Assembly: GCF_900302495.1 (NCBI RefSeq)
Contig: NZ_OMKW01000003.1
Location: forward strand, 310,001 to 374,000
Direction: 5' to 3'
Origin: Pontivivens insulae
GTDB taxonomy: Bacteria > Pseudomonadota > Alphaproteobacteria > Rhodobacterales > Rhodobacteraceae
DNA length: 64,000 nucleotides
The position numbers and the translations under genes were made by a program. Position 1 is the stretch's first letter. Each line of letters begins with the position of its first letter. The notes beneath the pieces are model-generated. The model had not been told where the DNA came from, searched no databases, and worked only from the letters and a program-made list of their open reading frames with translations. This document shows positions 29,602 through 37,746 of the stretch, one piece after another.

Positions 29602-31356
29602 ATGACCATCGACAAGTCCCGCCTGCCCTCCCGCCATGTGACCGAAGGCCCCGCACGCGCGCCGCATCGGTCCTATCTCTATGCGATGGGGTTGAGCGAA
29701 GAGGAGATTCACCAGCCCCTCGTCGGTGTCGCAACCTGCTGGAACGAGGCAGCCCCGTGTAACATCGCGCTCAACCGCCAGGCGCAGGCCGTGAAGCAAG
29801 GCGTGAAGGTCGCGCGCGGCACCCCGCGTGAGTTCACCACCATCACCGTGACAGACGGGATCGCGATGGGCCATGAGGGCATGCGCTCCTCCCTTGCATC
29901 GCGTGAGGCGATTGCCGACACGGTTGAGCTGACGATGCGCGGCCATGCCTATGATGCGCTTGTGGGTCTTGCGGGATGTGACAAGTCTTTGCCGGGCATG
30001 ATGATGGCGATGGTACGCCTCAATGTGCCCTCCGTCTTTGTCTATGGCGGTTCGATCCTTCCGGGACGCGCACCGCTGGTCGACGAGGTCCCGCAAGATT
30101 TCAAGGACCGCGACCTGACCGTGCAGGACATGTTCGAGGCCGTTGGCCGTCAGCAGGCGGGTACGCTGAGCGAAGCTGCGCTGGATATTCTTGAGCGGGT
30201 CGCCTGCCCGTCCGCCGGCGCGTGTGGTGGTCAGTTCACCGCGAACACGATGGCCTGTGTGTCCGAGGCGATTGGCCTTGCCCTGCCAAACTCTTCCGGT
30301 GCGCCTGCACCTTATGAGAGCCGCGACCAGTATGGTGAGGCGTCCGGTCAGGCAGTCATGAACCTGATTGAGAAGAACATCCGGGCGCGCGACATCGTCA
30401 CCCGCGCGTCCATGATCAACGCGGCCCGTGTTGTGGCCTGCACCGGCGGCTCAACCAATGCCGGTTTGCACCTGCCCGCCATCGCGCATGAAGCCGGGAT
30501 CGATTTCGATCTGGATGATGTTTGCGACATCTTCCGCGAGACACCGTATTTCGTCGATCTCAAGCCCGGCGGGCAGTATGTGGCCAAAGATCTCTACGAG
30601 GCGGGCGGCGTGCCGGTCGTGCTCAAGGAGCTGGACAAGGCAGGCCTGATCGACCGCGACTGCATGACCGCAACGGGTTACTCTATCGGTGAGGAAATCG
30701 ACCGCGTCAGCCGTGAAGCGGACGGCAAGGTGATCTATCCGATCGACACGCCGATCTCGACCACTGGCGGTGTCGTGGGCCTGAAGGGCAACCTCGCCCC
30801 AGAAGGTGCCATCGTGAAAATCGCGGGCATGACGGAAGATCAACTGACCTTCACCGGCCCGGCGCGCGTGTTCGAGTGTGAGGAAGACGCCTTCGCCGCT
30901 GTGCAAAAGCGCGAATATGAAGAAGGTGAAGTTATTGTCATCCGCAACGAAGGCCCGTCCGGCGGGCCGGGCATGCGGGAGATGCTGGCGACCACCGCGG
31001 CCCTGTCCGGTCAGGGCATGGGCAAGAAGGTGGCGTTGATCACCGATGGTCGTTTCTCCGGCGCGACGCGCGGGTTCTGCGTTGGTCATGTCGGCCCGGA
31101 AGCGGCCCATGGCGGTCCAATTGCCTTGATCGAGAATGGCGACAGCATCACGCTGAATGCACGCGAAGGAACGATCTCCGTCGATCTGACCGAGGACCAG
31201 TTGGCTGAGCGCAAGGCGAACTGGAAAGGTCCGAAGGAGACGATCTATTCGTCCGGTGCGCTTTACAAATATGCCCAGCTCGTCGGCTCGACACGTCTTG
31301 GCGCTGTGACCCATCCGGGCGCGAAGATGGAAAAGCACGTCTATGCCGACCTCTAA
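29602..31356 (+). CDS. ilvD: dihydroxy-acid dehydratase
   Basis: This 584-residue Fe-S dehydratase converts 2,3-dihydroxy-isovalerate and its homologue to the 2-keto acids of valine and isoleucine synthesis. The cluster cysteines are in [25 protein letters not shown] and [15 protein letters not shown]. The C-terminal block [19 protein letters not shown] is standard. Length is typical (550-620). Sugar-acid dehydratases are the main paralogues, but the motifs follow IlvD. The stop lies 14 nt inside the next gene. Confidence 0.95.
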   Translation: MTIDKSRLPSRHVTEGPARAPHRSYLYAMGLSEEEIHQPLVGVATCWNEAAPCNIALNRQAQAVKQGVKVARGTPREFTTITVTDGIAMGHEGMRSSLASREAIADTVELTMRGHAYDALVGLAGCDKSLPGMMMAMVRLNVPSVFVYGGSILPGRAPLVDEVPQDFKDRDLTVQDMFEAVGRQQAGTLSEAALDILERVACPSAGACGGQFTANTMACVSEAIGLALPNSSGAPAPYESRDQYGEASGQAVMNLIEKNIRARDIVTRASMINAARVVACTGGSTNAGLHLPAIAHEAGIDFDLDDVCDIFRETPYFVDLKPGGQYVAKDLYEAGGVPVVLKELDKAGLIDRDCMTATGYSIGEEIDRVSREADGKVIYPIDTPISTTGGVVGLKGNLAPEGAIVKIAGMTEDQLTFTGPARVFECEEDAFAAVQKREYEEGEVIVIRNEGPSGGPGMREMLATTAALSGQGMGKKVALITDGRFSGATRGFCVGHVGPEAAHGGPIALIENGDSITLNAREGTISVDLTEDQLAERKANWKGPKETIYSSGALYKYAQLVGSTRLGAVTHPGAKMEKHVYADL

Positions 31357-32017
31357 AGGTCTGCTTGCAAAGCTCATTGCGGCCAGTGCCTTTCTTGCAT
31401 TGGCCGCATGTGAGGCCCCACAGGGCTCTGCCAGCAGTGGCAGTGGCGTGGAGCGTTTGGCCCGTGATCCAGACGCATTGCGCAGTGCGGTGGTCGAACT
31501 GGGTGGAAGCGAGGTACGCATCGGCGTGCCGCGCGGCACCTGCATCGCACCGCAATCGGTCAGCGTTCGTGGCGATATTGGTGCAGTGATCGCGGGCGAT
31601 TGCCGTGCTGTCGTACTCGACCCGCCCCGGCGTACCGGCCCAAATGCGCTGTTGAGCGCAACCGTAAGCGCAGATCCCCTACCCGGTGATGGCACACCGG
31701 CAGAGCGCGTCGCGCTGATCGAGGAAATGCTACATGGCGGTCTTGCCGACAGTCTGCTGGGTGAGCAGAGCGGGAACGCCGACCTTGTGGAAACCCGGTT
31801 GGACGAGGACACGATCTATGCCCTCGTCGACACCGGTTCGGAAGTCGCCTTTCAGGGGGCTTCACCGCTGATGTGGCGTGCAATTACACAAGAACGCGGG
31901 CACATGATCGTTCTGACCGCGCGCACCTTGCGGCAGGATACGGCTGGAACGCAGGCGTTGCTGGACAGCCTGCGCGCGTTTCGCACCGCCACGCGTCAAG
32001 TCAACCGCAGGCGCTGA
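31343..32017 (+). CDS. putative lipoprotein
   Basis: This 224-residue protein has a type II signal: a positively charged N-terminus (SKGLLAK), a hydrophobic core and the lipobox LAAC with Cys23, followed by a Ser/Gly linker. The body (residues 40-220) has no motif I recognise; it is predicted periplasmic and membrane-anchored. It overlaps ilvD by 14 nt, so it is translationally linked to ilvD and probably co-transcribed with the next two genes. Confidence 0.75.
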   Translation: MPTSKGLLAKLIAASAFLALAACEAPQGSASSGSGVERLARDPDALRSAVVELGGSEVRIGVPRGTCIAPQSVSVRGDIGAVIAGDCRAVVLDPPRRTGPNALLSATVSADPLPGDGTPAERVALIEEMLHGGLADSLLGEQSGNADLVETRLDEDTIYALVDTGSEVAFQGASPLMWRAITQERGHMIVLTARTLRQDTAGTQALLDSLRAFRTATRQVNRRR

Positions 32018-32020
32018 GCC

Positions 32021-32779
32021 TTGGAGCGGATCAACCGCATAGCTGGATTTCTGGTCACCCGCCTGTCCGGCTGGCTCTGGACGCGGCGCACGCGGGTGCT
32101 GGACGATGTACCGGTCCTGACGCTGCGCCGCTGGCGCCGGCAGGCTGAAACGGTGGGGCGACTGGTGCGCAATGTGGAGCAGGCAGCCGCGCGGCGCATT
32201 GATGCGAGTGGTCAGGATGGCGTCGGATTGCAGGCACCTGCTGACGCCAGTTTCAGCTTCCGCCCGGCGGTTCTCAGTTTTCCGCAAACGCCGACGGGCC
32301 ACGTCTTTCCAATGACGGGGACGGAGTTGTCTGCCGGCGTTGCACTTCACCATGACATCAGCCCGGCCGAGATCATCGTGCGGCAGGATCGCGGCACGGA
32401 TGGGCAGTATCCCCTCATCATCGAGGTTTGGCGCGGGACCGGCAGTTTCGTGTCCCTGTCGCTGGCGTTGCCAGAGGCGGAGGCCCATTCGGTGACACGG
32501 GATGATCTGATCCGCCTGTCCTATCAGCTGGAGATGGAGCAGAGCTGCGAAGTCTTCGCCCGGCTCAACCTGGCCCACGGCCCCAACACCGAACAGGTGG
32601 TGCGCGCGGTAGAGCTGCGCCCCGGTCATGACTGGCTGGAGTTCGACGTCCATTTCACACAATTCGATCCGACGCGAACGCGGGAAATCTGGATTGATCT
32701 GATCTTCAACACATTGCCGCTGAACCGCATCGTCGTGCATGATCTGATCATCTCGCGCCGTGCGCGACTGTCCCTGTAG
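32021..32779 (+). CDS. DUF6478-like protein
   Basis: This 252-residue protein starts with a TTG three nt after the lipoprotein stop. It has a basic, tryptophan-containing N-terminus (RLSGWLWTRRTRVL), then a beta-rich C-terminal half (about 85-250: SFSFRPAVLSFPQTP, PLIIEVWRGTGSFVSLSLAL, DWLEFDVHFTQFDPTRTREI) that reads like a lectin- or CBM-type sandwich. It resembles a Rhodobacterales-restricted family (DUF6478) of unknown function. The family name is from memory and tentative. It sits next to another unknown gene 10 nt downstream. Confidence 0.65.
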   Translation: MERINRIAGFLVTRLSGWLWTRRTRVLDDVPVLTLRRWRRQAETVGRLVRNVEQAAARRIDASGQDGVGLQAPADASFSFRPAVLSFPQTPTGHVFPMTGTELSAGVALHHDISPAEIIVRQDRGTDGQYPLIIEVWRGTGSFVSLSLALPEAEAHSVTRDDLIRLSYQLEMEQSCEVFARLNLAHGPNTEQVVRAVELRPGHDWLEFDVHFTQFDPTRTREIWIDLIFNTLPLNRIVVHDLIISRRARLSL

Positions 32780-32789
32780 GAACCGCCGA

Positions 32790-33155
32790 ATGACCCAAAC
32801 CGCCCATCGGATCTGGCTCGACAAAGGGGTGCTGCGCGGCATTCTGCACGAAACGGGCTTCACCCCGATTGAAGTGGTTTTGGGGGAGCGGGTGCTGTGT
32901 TCACCGGTCCCGCGCCCCGCTCCTGAGCAGGATAAGAGCCTGATCTTTGAGGCAGACCTGCCTGCGGACACGTTCTCGGACGGGTTTGGCGTGCTGGCCT
33001 TGCGCCGGGTGGGCGAGGCAGAGCCTCTGGCAACGTTGCCCTTCTTCGTCGGCGACGCGCTGACCGAGAGCCTGCCTGGGGAGGTCGCAATGTTGCGCGC
33101 TGAATTGGACCTGATCAAGAGCGTGCTGCGCCAGCGCCTGCGCAGCCGCCTCTAG
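32790..33155 (+). CDS. hypothetical protein, partner of the DUF6478-like gene
   Basis: This 121-residue protein has no signal peptide or membrane segment. The N-terminal two thirds are beta-strand-like (RIWLDKGVLRGILHETGFTP), and the C-terminus is a helical, basic tail (MLRAELDLIKSVLRQRLRSRL) that could form a short coiled coil. I do not recognise a family. Spacing of 10 nt to the upstream gene suggests a common function. Confidence 0.65.
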   Translation: MTQTAHRIWLDKGVLRGILHETGFTPIEVVLGERVLCSPVPRPAPEQDKSLIFEADLPADTFSDGFGVLALRRVGEAEPLATLPFFVGDALTESLPGEVAMLRAELDLIKSVLRQRLRSRL

Positions 33156-33200
33156 AACCCTGACGCCCGCGCGCTAGGTGCCTTGGGGCAGGAGGCGACG

Positions 33201-34205
33201 ATGCGCGCGACAGAGATTCTTGAGTTAAGGCCGGAAGGTCTTTTTTGTCCGGGCGGTGGCTTCTTCATTGATCCGCAGCAACCGGTGGACCGTACGCTCG
33301 TCACCCACGGTCACGGGGATCATTGCCGCCCTGGCTCACGCGCCCTTCTGGCCACCGCCGACACCTGCGCCATCGCGCAAACCCGGTACGGCGCGGAGGC
33401 GTTCGGGCGGGTGGAGCATGCAAAGCTCGGCGAGCAAATGCGGATCGGAGAGGTTGATGTCCGCTTCGTGCCTGCGGGCCACGTGCGCGGATCAGCCCAG
33501 ATCATCGTGGAGCAGGCGGGGCAGAGGGTCATCGTCTCAGGTGACTACAAGCGCGCCTCTGATCCGACCTGCCTGCCCTTCGAGCCTGTGCCCTGTGATC
33601 TGTTCGTGACAGAGGCGACCTTCGGATTGCCTGTCTTCCGACATCCGCCGATTCAGGAGGAACTCGACCGGCTGATGGCGTCGCTCGCCGCATTCCCGGA
33701 CCGTTGCCATGTCATTGGCGCCTATGCGTTGGGAAAAGCTCAGCGGATGATCGCGGAGTTGCGCGCACGGGGCTATGACCGGCCGATTTGGTTGCATGGG
33801 GCGCTCGTCAAGCTGACGACGCTCTATCAGGACTTGGGGGTAGAGATGGGTGAAATCCGTCAGGTCATGGCCAGCGACAAGAAGGATCTGGCCGGAGAGA
33901 TCGTGATTGCGCCGCCCAGCGCATTGCAGGATCGCTGGGCCAGACGCTTGCCCGATCCGCTGCCTGTCGGCGCGTCTGGCTGGATGCAGGTGCGCGCCAG
34001 AGCGCGACAGCGCCGGGTCGAGCTACCGTTGATCGTGTCCGATCACTGCGATTGGGACGCGCTTTGCGCAACAATCAAAGAAGTGCAAGCGGAGACAGTT
34101 TGGGTCACCCACGGCGCGGAAGAGGCGCTGGTGCATTGGTGTCAGCAACAAGGCATGACCGCCGCACCGCTTTCCATCGCAGGGCTGGGGGAGGAGGAGG
34201 ACTGA
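33201..34205 (+). CDS. ligase-associated DNA exonuclease (metallo-beta-lactamase fold)
   Basis: This 334-residue member of the beta-CASP/SNM1-like family is usually called ligase-associated exonuclease or Lex. The metal site is DRTLVTHGHGDHCRPG (HxHxDH). Further metal and beta-CASP motifs are PAGHVRGSAQI, VIVSGDYKR and the His of SDHCDWD. The ATG at 33201 has an ideal AGGAGG eight nt upstream; a TTG at 33183 is rejected. The customary partners (ATP-dependent DNA ligase and Lhr helicase) do not follow, because the next gene is convergent. Confidence 0.88.
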   Translation: MRATEILELRPEGLFCPGGGFFIDPQQPVDRTLVTHGHGDHCRPGSRALLATADTCAIAQTRYGAEAFGRVEHAKLGEQMRIGEVDVRFVPAGHVRGSAQIIVEQAGQRVIVSGDYKRASDPTCLPFEPVPCDLFVTEATFGLPVFRHPPIQEELDRLMASLAAFPDRCHVIGAYALGKAQRMIAELRARGYDRPIWLHGALVKLTTLYQDLGVEMGEIRQVMASDKKDLAGEIVIAPPSALQDRWARRLPDPLPVGASGWMQVRARARQRRVELPLIVSDHCDWDALCATIKEVQAETVWVTHGAEEALVHWCQQQGMTAAPLSIAGLGEEED

Positions 34206-34208
34206 CCC

Positions 34209-34628
34209 TCAACCCATCTTGTCCCCTGTCAGGTTCAGCATCCAAGGCGTGCCAAAGCGGTCGGTGAACATGGCAAACCGCTCGGCCCAGAAGGTTTCCC
34301 CGGCAGGCATGTCAACAGAACGGGCGTCTTTGGAAAGAGCGTCGTGGACGCGATCAAATTCTGCCCGGCTCTCGACCTCTACTTGCAGACGGAAACCCTG
34401 CGGGGTCTGGTACATGTCCGAGGAATTGTCCGACGCCATGACAAGCCGCCCGGCAATCTTGGCAACCATGTTCATCACGATGTGATCGCCACCGGGCATC
34501 CGGTCTTCCTGGGATGGAGCATCGCTGTTGCGCATGATGTGCAGCACCTCGCCGCCCAGCGTATCAATGTAGAGGGACATCGCCTCCTCACACTCATCCT
34601 TGAAGAAGAGATATTGGTTCAGCTCCAT
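34209..34628 (-). CDS. VOC family protein (PhnB/YjdN-like)
   Basis: This 139-residue glyoxalase/bleomycin-resistance fold protein begins MELNQYLFFKDECEEAMSLY and has a PGGDHIVMNMVAKIAGR block and the C-terminal RFGTPWMLNL typical of PhnB-like 3-demethylubiquinone-9 methyltransferase-domain proteins. The substrate is unknown. The start at 34628 matches the family N-terminus; a longer reading from 34673 lacks support. It is convergent with the Lex gene, 3 nt apart. Confidence 0.85.
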   Translation of the reverse strand: MELNQYLFFKDECEEAMSLYIDTLGGEVLHIMRNSDAPSQEDRMPGGDHIVMNMVAKIAGRLVMASDNSSDMYQTPQGFRLQVEVESRAEFDRVHDALSKDARSVDMPAGETFWAERFAMFTDRFGTPWMLNLTGDKMG

Positions 34629-34753
34629 GGGTACGTACCTCCTGTTTCGTATGTGTCCACGACAGATTAGCACAGATTGCCGCGACGCCTCGTCTCGCTT
34701 TCGTCCCTACGATTGTTGCGTTACTACAGCGCCAAACAACTGGAGATTTCCCG

Positions 34754-35158
34754 ATGATCGGACGCTTGAACCATGTCGCTATCGCGGTGCCAGACCTTGA
34801 GGCTGCCGCCGCGCAATATCGTGAGACGCTGGGGGCAGAGGTTGGCGCGCCGCAAGACGAACCCGATCATGGTGTGACAGTGATTTTCATCACGCTGCCG
34901 AACACGAAGATAGAGTTGCTGTACCCGTTGGGAGAGAACAGCCCGATTCAGGGGTTCCTCGACAAGAACCCCTCAGGCGGAATTCACCATATCTGCTATG
35001 AGGTTGATGACATTCTGGAAGCGCGGGACCGGCTGAAGGCCAGCGGTGCCCGTGTGCTGGGCACTGGAGAGCCGAAGATCGGCGCCCATGGCAAACCCGT
35101 CCTCTTCCTGCACCCCAAAGACTTCACCGGAACGCTTGTCGAGTTGGAGCAGGCATGA
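34754..35158 (+). CDS. mce: methylmalonyl-CoA epimerase
   Basis: This 134-residue VOC-fold enzyme interconverts (R)- and (S)-methylmalonyl-CoA in the propionyl-CoA pathway. The metal-binding His of LNHVAIAVPDLE, the Glu of TKIELLYPLGE, the His pair in GGIHHICYEVDD and the terminal Glu of GTLVELEQA are all present. Length is typical. A GGAG Shine-Dalgarno precedes the ATG. It overlaps the DUF1467 gene by 4 nt, a pairing that recurs in Rhodobacterales. Confidence 0.94.
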   Translation: MIGRLNHVAIAVPDLEAAAAQYRETLGAEVGAPQDEPDHGVTVIFITLPNTKIELLYPLGENSPIQGFLDKNPSGGIHHICYEVDDILEARDRLKASGARVLGTGEPKIGAHGKPVLFLHPKDFTGTLVELEQA

Positions 35159-35418
35159 GCATCACAGCGATTTTCGTCATCTTCGCCGTCACCTGGTTCC
35201 TGACGCTGTTTGTGGTCCTTCCCATCGGGCAGCGCAGCCAGGAAGATGCAGGCGAGATCGTGCCGGGCACCCCGGCCGGTGCGCCCGCCAACGCCCAGAT
35301 GAAGCGCAAGGCCATGATTACGACCGTTGCTGCGCTGATCATCACGACAATCATCTGCACCGTCATCATCAGCGGCCTGATCACGGTCGAGGATTTTGAC
35401 TGGGCCGGGCGCGGCTGA
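35155..35418 (+). CDS. DUF1467 family membrane protein
   Basis: This 87-residue protein has two transmembrane segments (about 4-25 and 52-76). The family signature TWFLTLFVVLPIGQRSQEDAG lies in the first segment and a small loop rich in Ala/Pro separates them. The function is unknown. It is coupled to mce through an ATGA overlap. A short GC hairpin (35429-35444) followed by ATCTTT downstream may end this small operon. Confidence 0.88.
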   Translation: MSITAIFVIFAVTWFLTLFVVLPIGQRSQEDAGEIVPGTPAGAPANAQMKRKAMITTVAALIITTIICTVIISGLITVEDFDWAGRG

Positions 35419-35477
35419 CATTGCCCTAGGGGCCCGCGCGCCCCATCTTTGGGCAGCGTTCATAAGCGGAGTTCCAG

Positions 35478-36119
35478 ATGCGCGCTGCCCTTACCCTGCC
35501 CCGGACCCGTCTCTGGGTAGAATTTCTGGTTCTGTTCGTGGGTGTGCCATTGGTGCTCGCCTTCGCGCTGCCCCCCACGATGATGTGGAACGTGTTGGCG
35601 GCCGCGACTTTTGCTGGTGTGGTTCTGCTGCATTACACGCCGGGCTTTGAGTGGACGACGCTTCTGACGGGGCGATTTGACTGGATCGCCTTTCTCGCCT
35701 TCACGCTTGTCACGGCGGCTGCGTCTTTTGCCGCGGTGATGATCTGGATGCCCGAACAACTGCTTGTCTTGCCGCGTGCGGTGCCGCAGGTGTGGCTCGG
35801 CATCATGATCGCCTACCCTCTAGTCAGCGCAATCCCGCAGGAGCTCGTCTTTCGACCGCTCTTCTTTCGCCGATACGGTGATTTGTTGCCAGCGGGCTCC
35901 GCGCTCTGGATCAATGCCGCGCTCTTTTCATTGGCCCATCTGATGTATCGCGATCCCATCGTATTGAGCATGACGTTCGCAGGCGGCGTCGCCTTTGCCT
36001 GGGCCTATCACGTGCGCGGCTCGTTCCCGCTGGCCTGTGCGATGCACGCGGTAGCGGGGTGCATCATCTTTACCAGTGGCCTGGGCCGCCTGTTTTATTC
36101 CGGCGCAGTGGGCGGTTGA
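35478..36119 (+). CDS. CPBP-type intramembrane metalloprotease-like protein
   Basis: This 213-residue protein has about six membrane segments and the ABI/CAAX domain motifs. Motif 1 reads PQELVFRPLFFRR, where the first of the usual two Glu residues is Gln, as in one common CPBP subgroup. Motif 2 FSLAHLMY and motif 3 AMHAVAG supply the His and Asn/His ligands. Targets are unknown. It ends 7 nt before the convergent alpha-glucosidase gene. Confidence 0.82.
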   Translation: MRAALTLPRTRLWVEFLVLFVGVPLVLAFALPPTMMWNVLAAATFAGVVLLHYTPGFEWTTLLTGRFDWIAFLAFTLVTAAASFAAVMIWMPEQLLVLPRAVPQVWLGIMIAYPLVSAIPQELVFRPLFFRRYGDLLPAGSALWINAALFSLAHLMYRDPIVLSMTFAGGVAFAWAYHVRGSFPLACAMHAVAGCIIFTSGLGRLFYSGAVGG

Positions 36120-36126
36120 GCCGCAA

Positions 36127-37746
36127 TCATGGGCGAATATAGGCGAAACCAAGCGGTGGCAGTGACAGGCGGTTTCCGTCGAGGGTTCCGACCTGCCCGC
36201 AAGCTGTCGGGAAGGGAACCACCTGTCCTGGCGTGACGGTGATCTCTTGCTCCACTTGCGTGAAGTTGAACACGTAGAGCTGTGACTGCCCCTCGTGCGC
36301 CCGCACAAACGTCAGCACGCCATCCGGCGCGTCCTGAAAGGCTATACTGCCCTTGAGCGCGACCGGGTCCGTCTGGCGATGGGTGATCGCCGCACGATAG
36401 TGGTCGAGCACGCTACCCTCGCCCTGTTGATCGACGGCAAGGGCCAAATGCTCTGACGGGACCGGGAGCCACGGCTTCGCGGCATTGGTGTTGGAAAAGC
36501 CGCCAAACGGCTCATCCCCCTCCCAGACCATGGGTGTGCGGCACCCGTCGCGCCCTTTGAAACCGGGCCAAAAGCGGATCCCATAAGGGTCGGTCAGGTC
36601 TTCGTAGGCGATATCGGCTTCCGGCAGCGCCAGCTCCTCCCCCTGATAGAGGCAGATCGTGCCGCGCAGCGCCGTCAATAAAGTGATACAGAACTTGGCC
36701 AGCGGCTCTCTCGCCCCATTGTCGGCCCAGCGGGTGACATGACGTGTGACGTCATGGTTCGAGAAGGAGTGGCAGACCCAGCCTTCACTGACCTTATCCT
36801 CGATCCGCTCTACCGTTTTGCGGATGAAATCGGCGGAGAACTGATCGGCGAGCAGATCGAATGTATACGCCATGTGCAGCCGCTCACCGCCCCGCGTGTA
36901 GGCGGCGACCGTGTCGTAAGACCGGGCCTCATCCCCGACTTCCCCCACGCTGGTGCGCCCCTCATATTCGTTGAGCAGGTCGCGAACGCGCTTCAGAAAC
37001 CCAAGGTTTTCGGGCCGTGACTTGTCAAAATCATGCTGCTGAAAGCTGTAAGGGTTGGATGCTTCGATGAAGCTTGACCCGGTGGACCGGGCCGCGGGCG
37101 GATTGTCGCGCAACTGCTGATCGTGGAAATGGTAGTTGCACGCATCAAAGCGGAACCCGTCAATGCCCCGGTCGAGCCAGAAGCGGACCTCACCCAGCAT
37201 CGCGTCCTGCACATCCGGGTTGTGGTAGTTGAGGTCCGGCTGGCTGGCGAGGAAATTGTGCAGGTAGTATTGCCGCCGCACACTGTCCCATTCCCAACTT
37301 GGTCCGCCAAAGACGCTGAGCCAGTTTGTAGGGGCAGAGCCATCTTCCTTTGCGTCCGCCCAGACGAACCAATCAGCCTTTGCATTATCTCGGCTCTGAC
37401 GGCTTTCCTTGAACCACTCATGTTGGTCCGAGCAATGGGACATCACCATGTCCATCGTCACTTTGAGCCCCAGTTCATGGGCCCGCGCGATCAACGCATC
37501 AAAATCATCCATCGTGCCGAACATCGGATCGACGTCGCTATAGTCGCTGACATCATAGCCGAAATCCTTCATCGGGGATTTGTTGAATGGGCTAATCCAG
37601 ATCGCGTCGACGCCGAGAGACGCGATGTGATCGAGCCGCCGGGTGATCCCCTTGAAGTCACCGATCCCGTCGCCGGTACTGTCCTGATATGAGCGGGGAT
37701 AGATCTGATAGAATGTGGCGCCGCGCCACCAGTCCGGATTTGTCAT
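36127..37746 (-). CDS. alpha-glucosidase (GH13)
   Basis: This 539-residue cytoplasmic GH13 enzyme probably hydrolyses maltose, isomaltose or related alpha-glucosides. YQIYPRSYQDSTGDGIGDFKG is the alpha-glucosidase N-terminal signature (QDS type). The catalytic residues are Asp201 (GFRFDACN), Glu269 (SVGEVGDE) and Asp331 (SNHDVTRH). The ATG at 37746 overlaps the glgX stop (ATGA). It is the last gene of the glycogen cluster and would process oligosaccharides released by GlgX and GlgP. Trehalose-6-phosphate hydrolase or sucrose hydrolase activity cannot be excluded. Confidence 0.88.
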   Translation of the reverse strand: MTNPDWWRGATFYQIYPRSYQDSTGDGIGDFKGITRRLDHIASLGVDAIWISPFNKSPMKDFGYDVSDYSDVDPMFGTMDDFDALIARAHELGLKVTMDMVMSHCSDQHEWFKESRQSRDNAKADWFVWADAKEDGSAPTNWLSVFGGPSWEWDSVRRQYYLHNFLASQPDLNYHNPDVQDAMLGEVRFWLDRGIDGFRFDACNYHFHDQQLRDNPPAARSTGSSFIEASNPYSFQQHDFDKSRPENLGFLKRVRDLLNEYEGRTSVGEVGDEARSYDTVAAYTRGGERLHMAYTFDLLADQFSADFIRKTVERIEDKVSEGWVCHSFSNHDVTRHVTRWADNGAREPLAKFCITLLTALRGTICLYQGEELALPEADIAYEDLTDPYGIRFWPGFKGRDGCRTPMVWEGDEPFGGFSNTNAAKPWLPVPSEHLALAVDQQGEGSVLDHYRAAITHRQTDPVALKGSIAFQDAPDGVLTFVRAHEGQSQLYVFNFTQVEQEITVTPGQVVPFPTACGQVGTLDGNRLSLPPLGFAYIRP

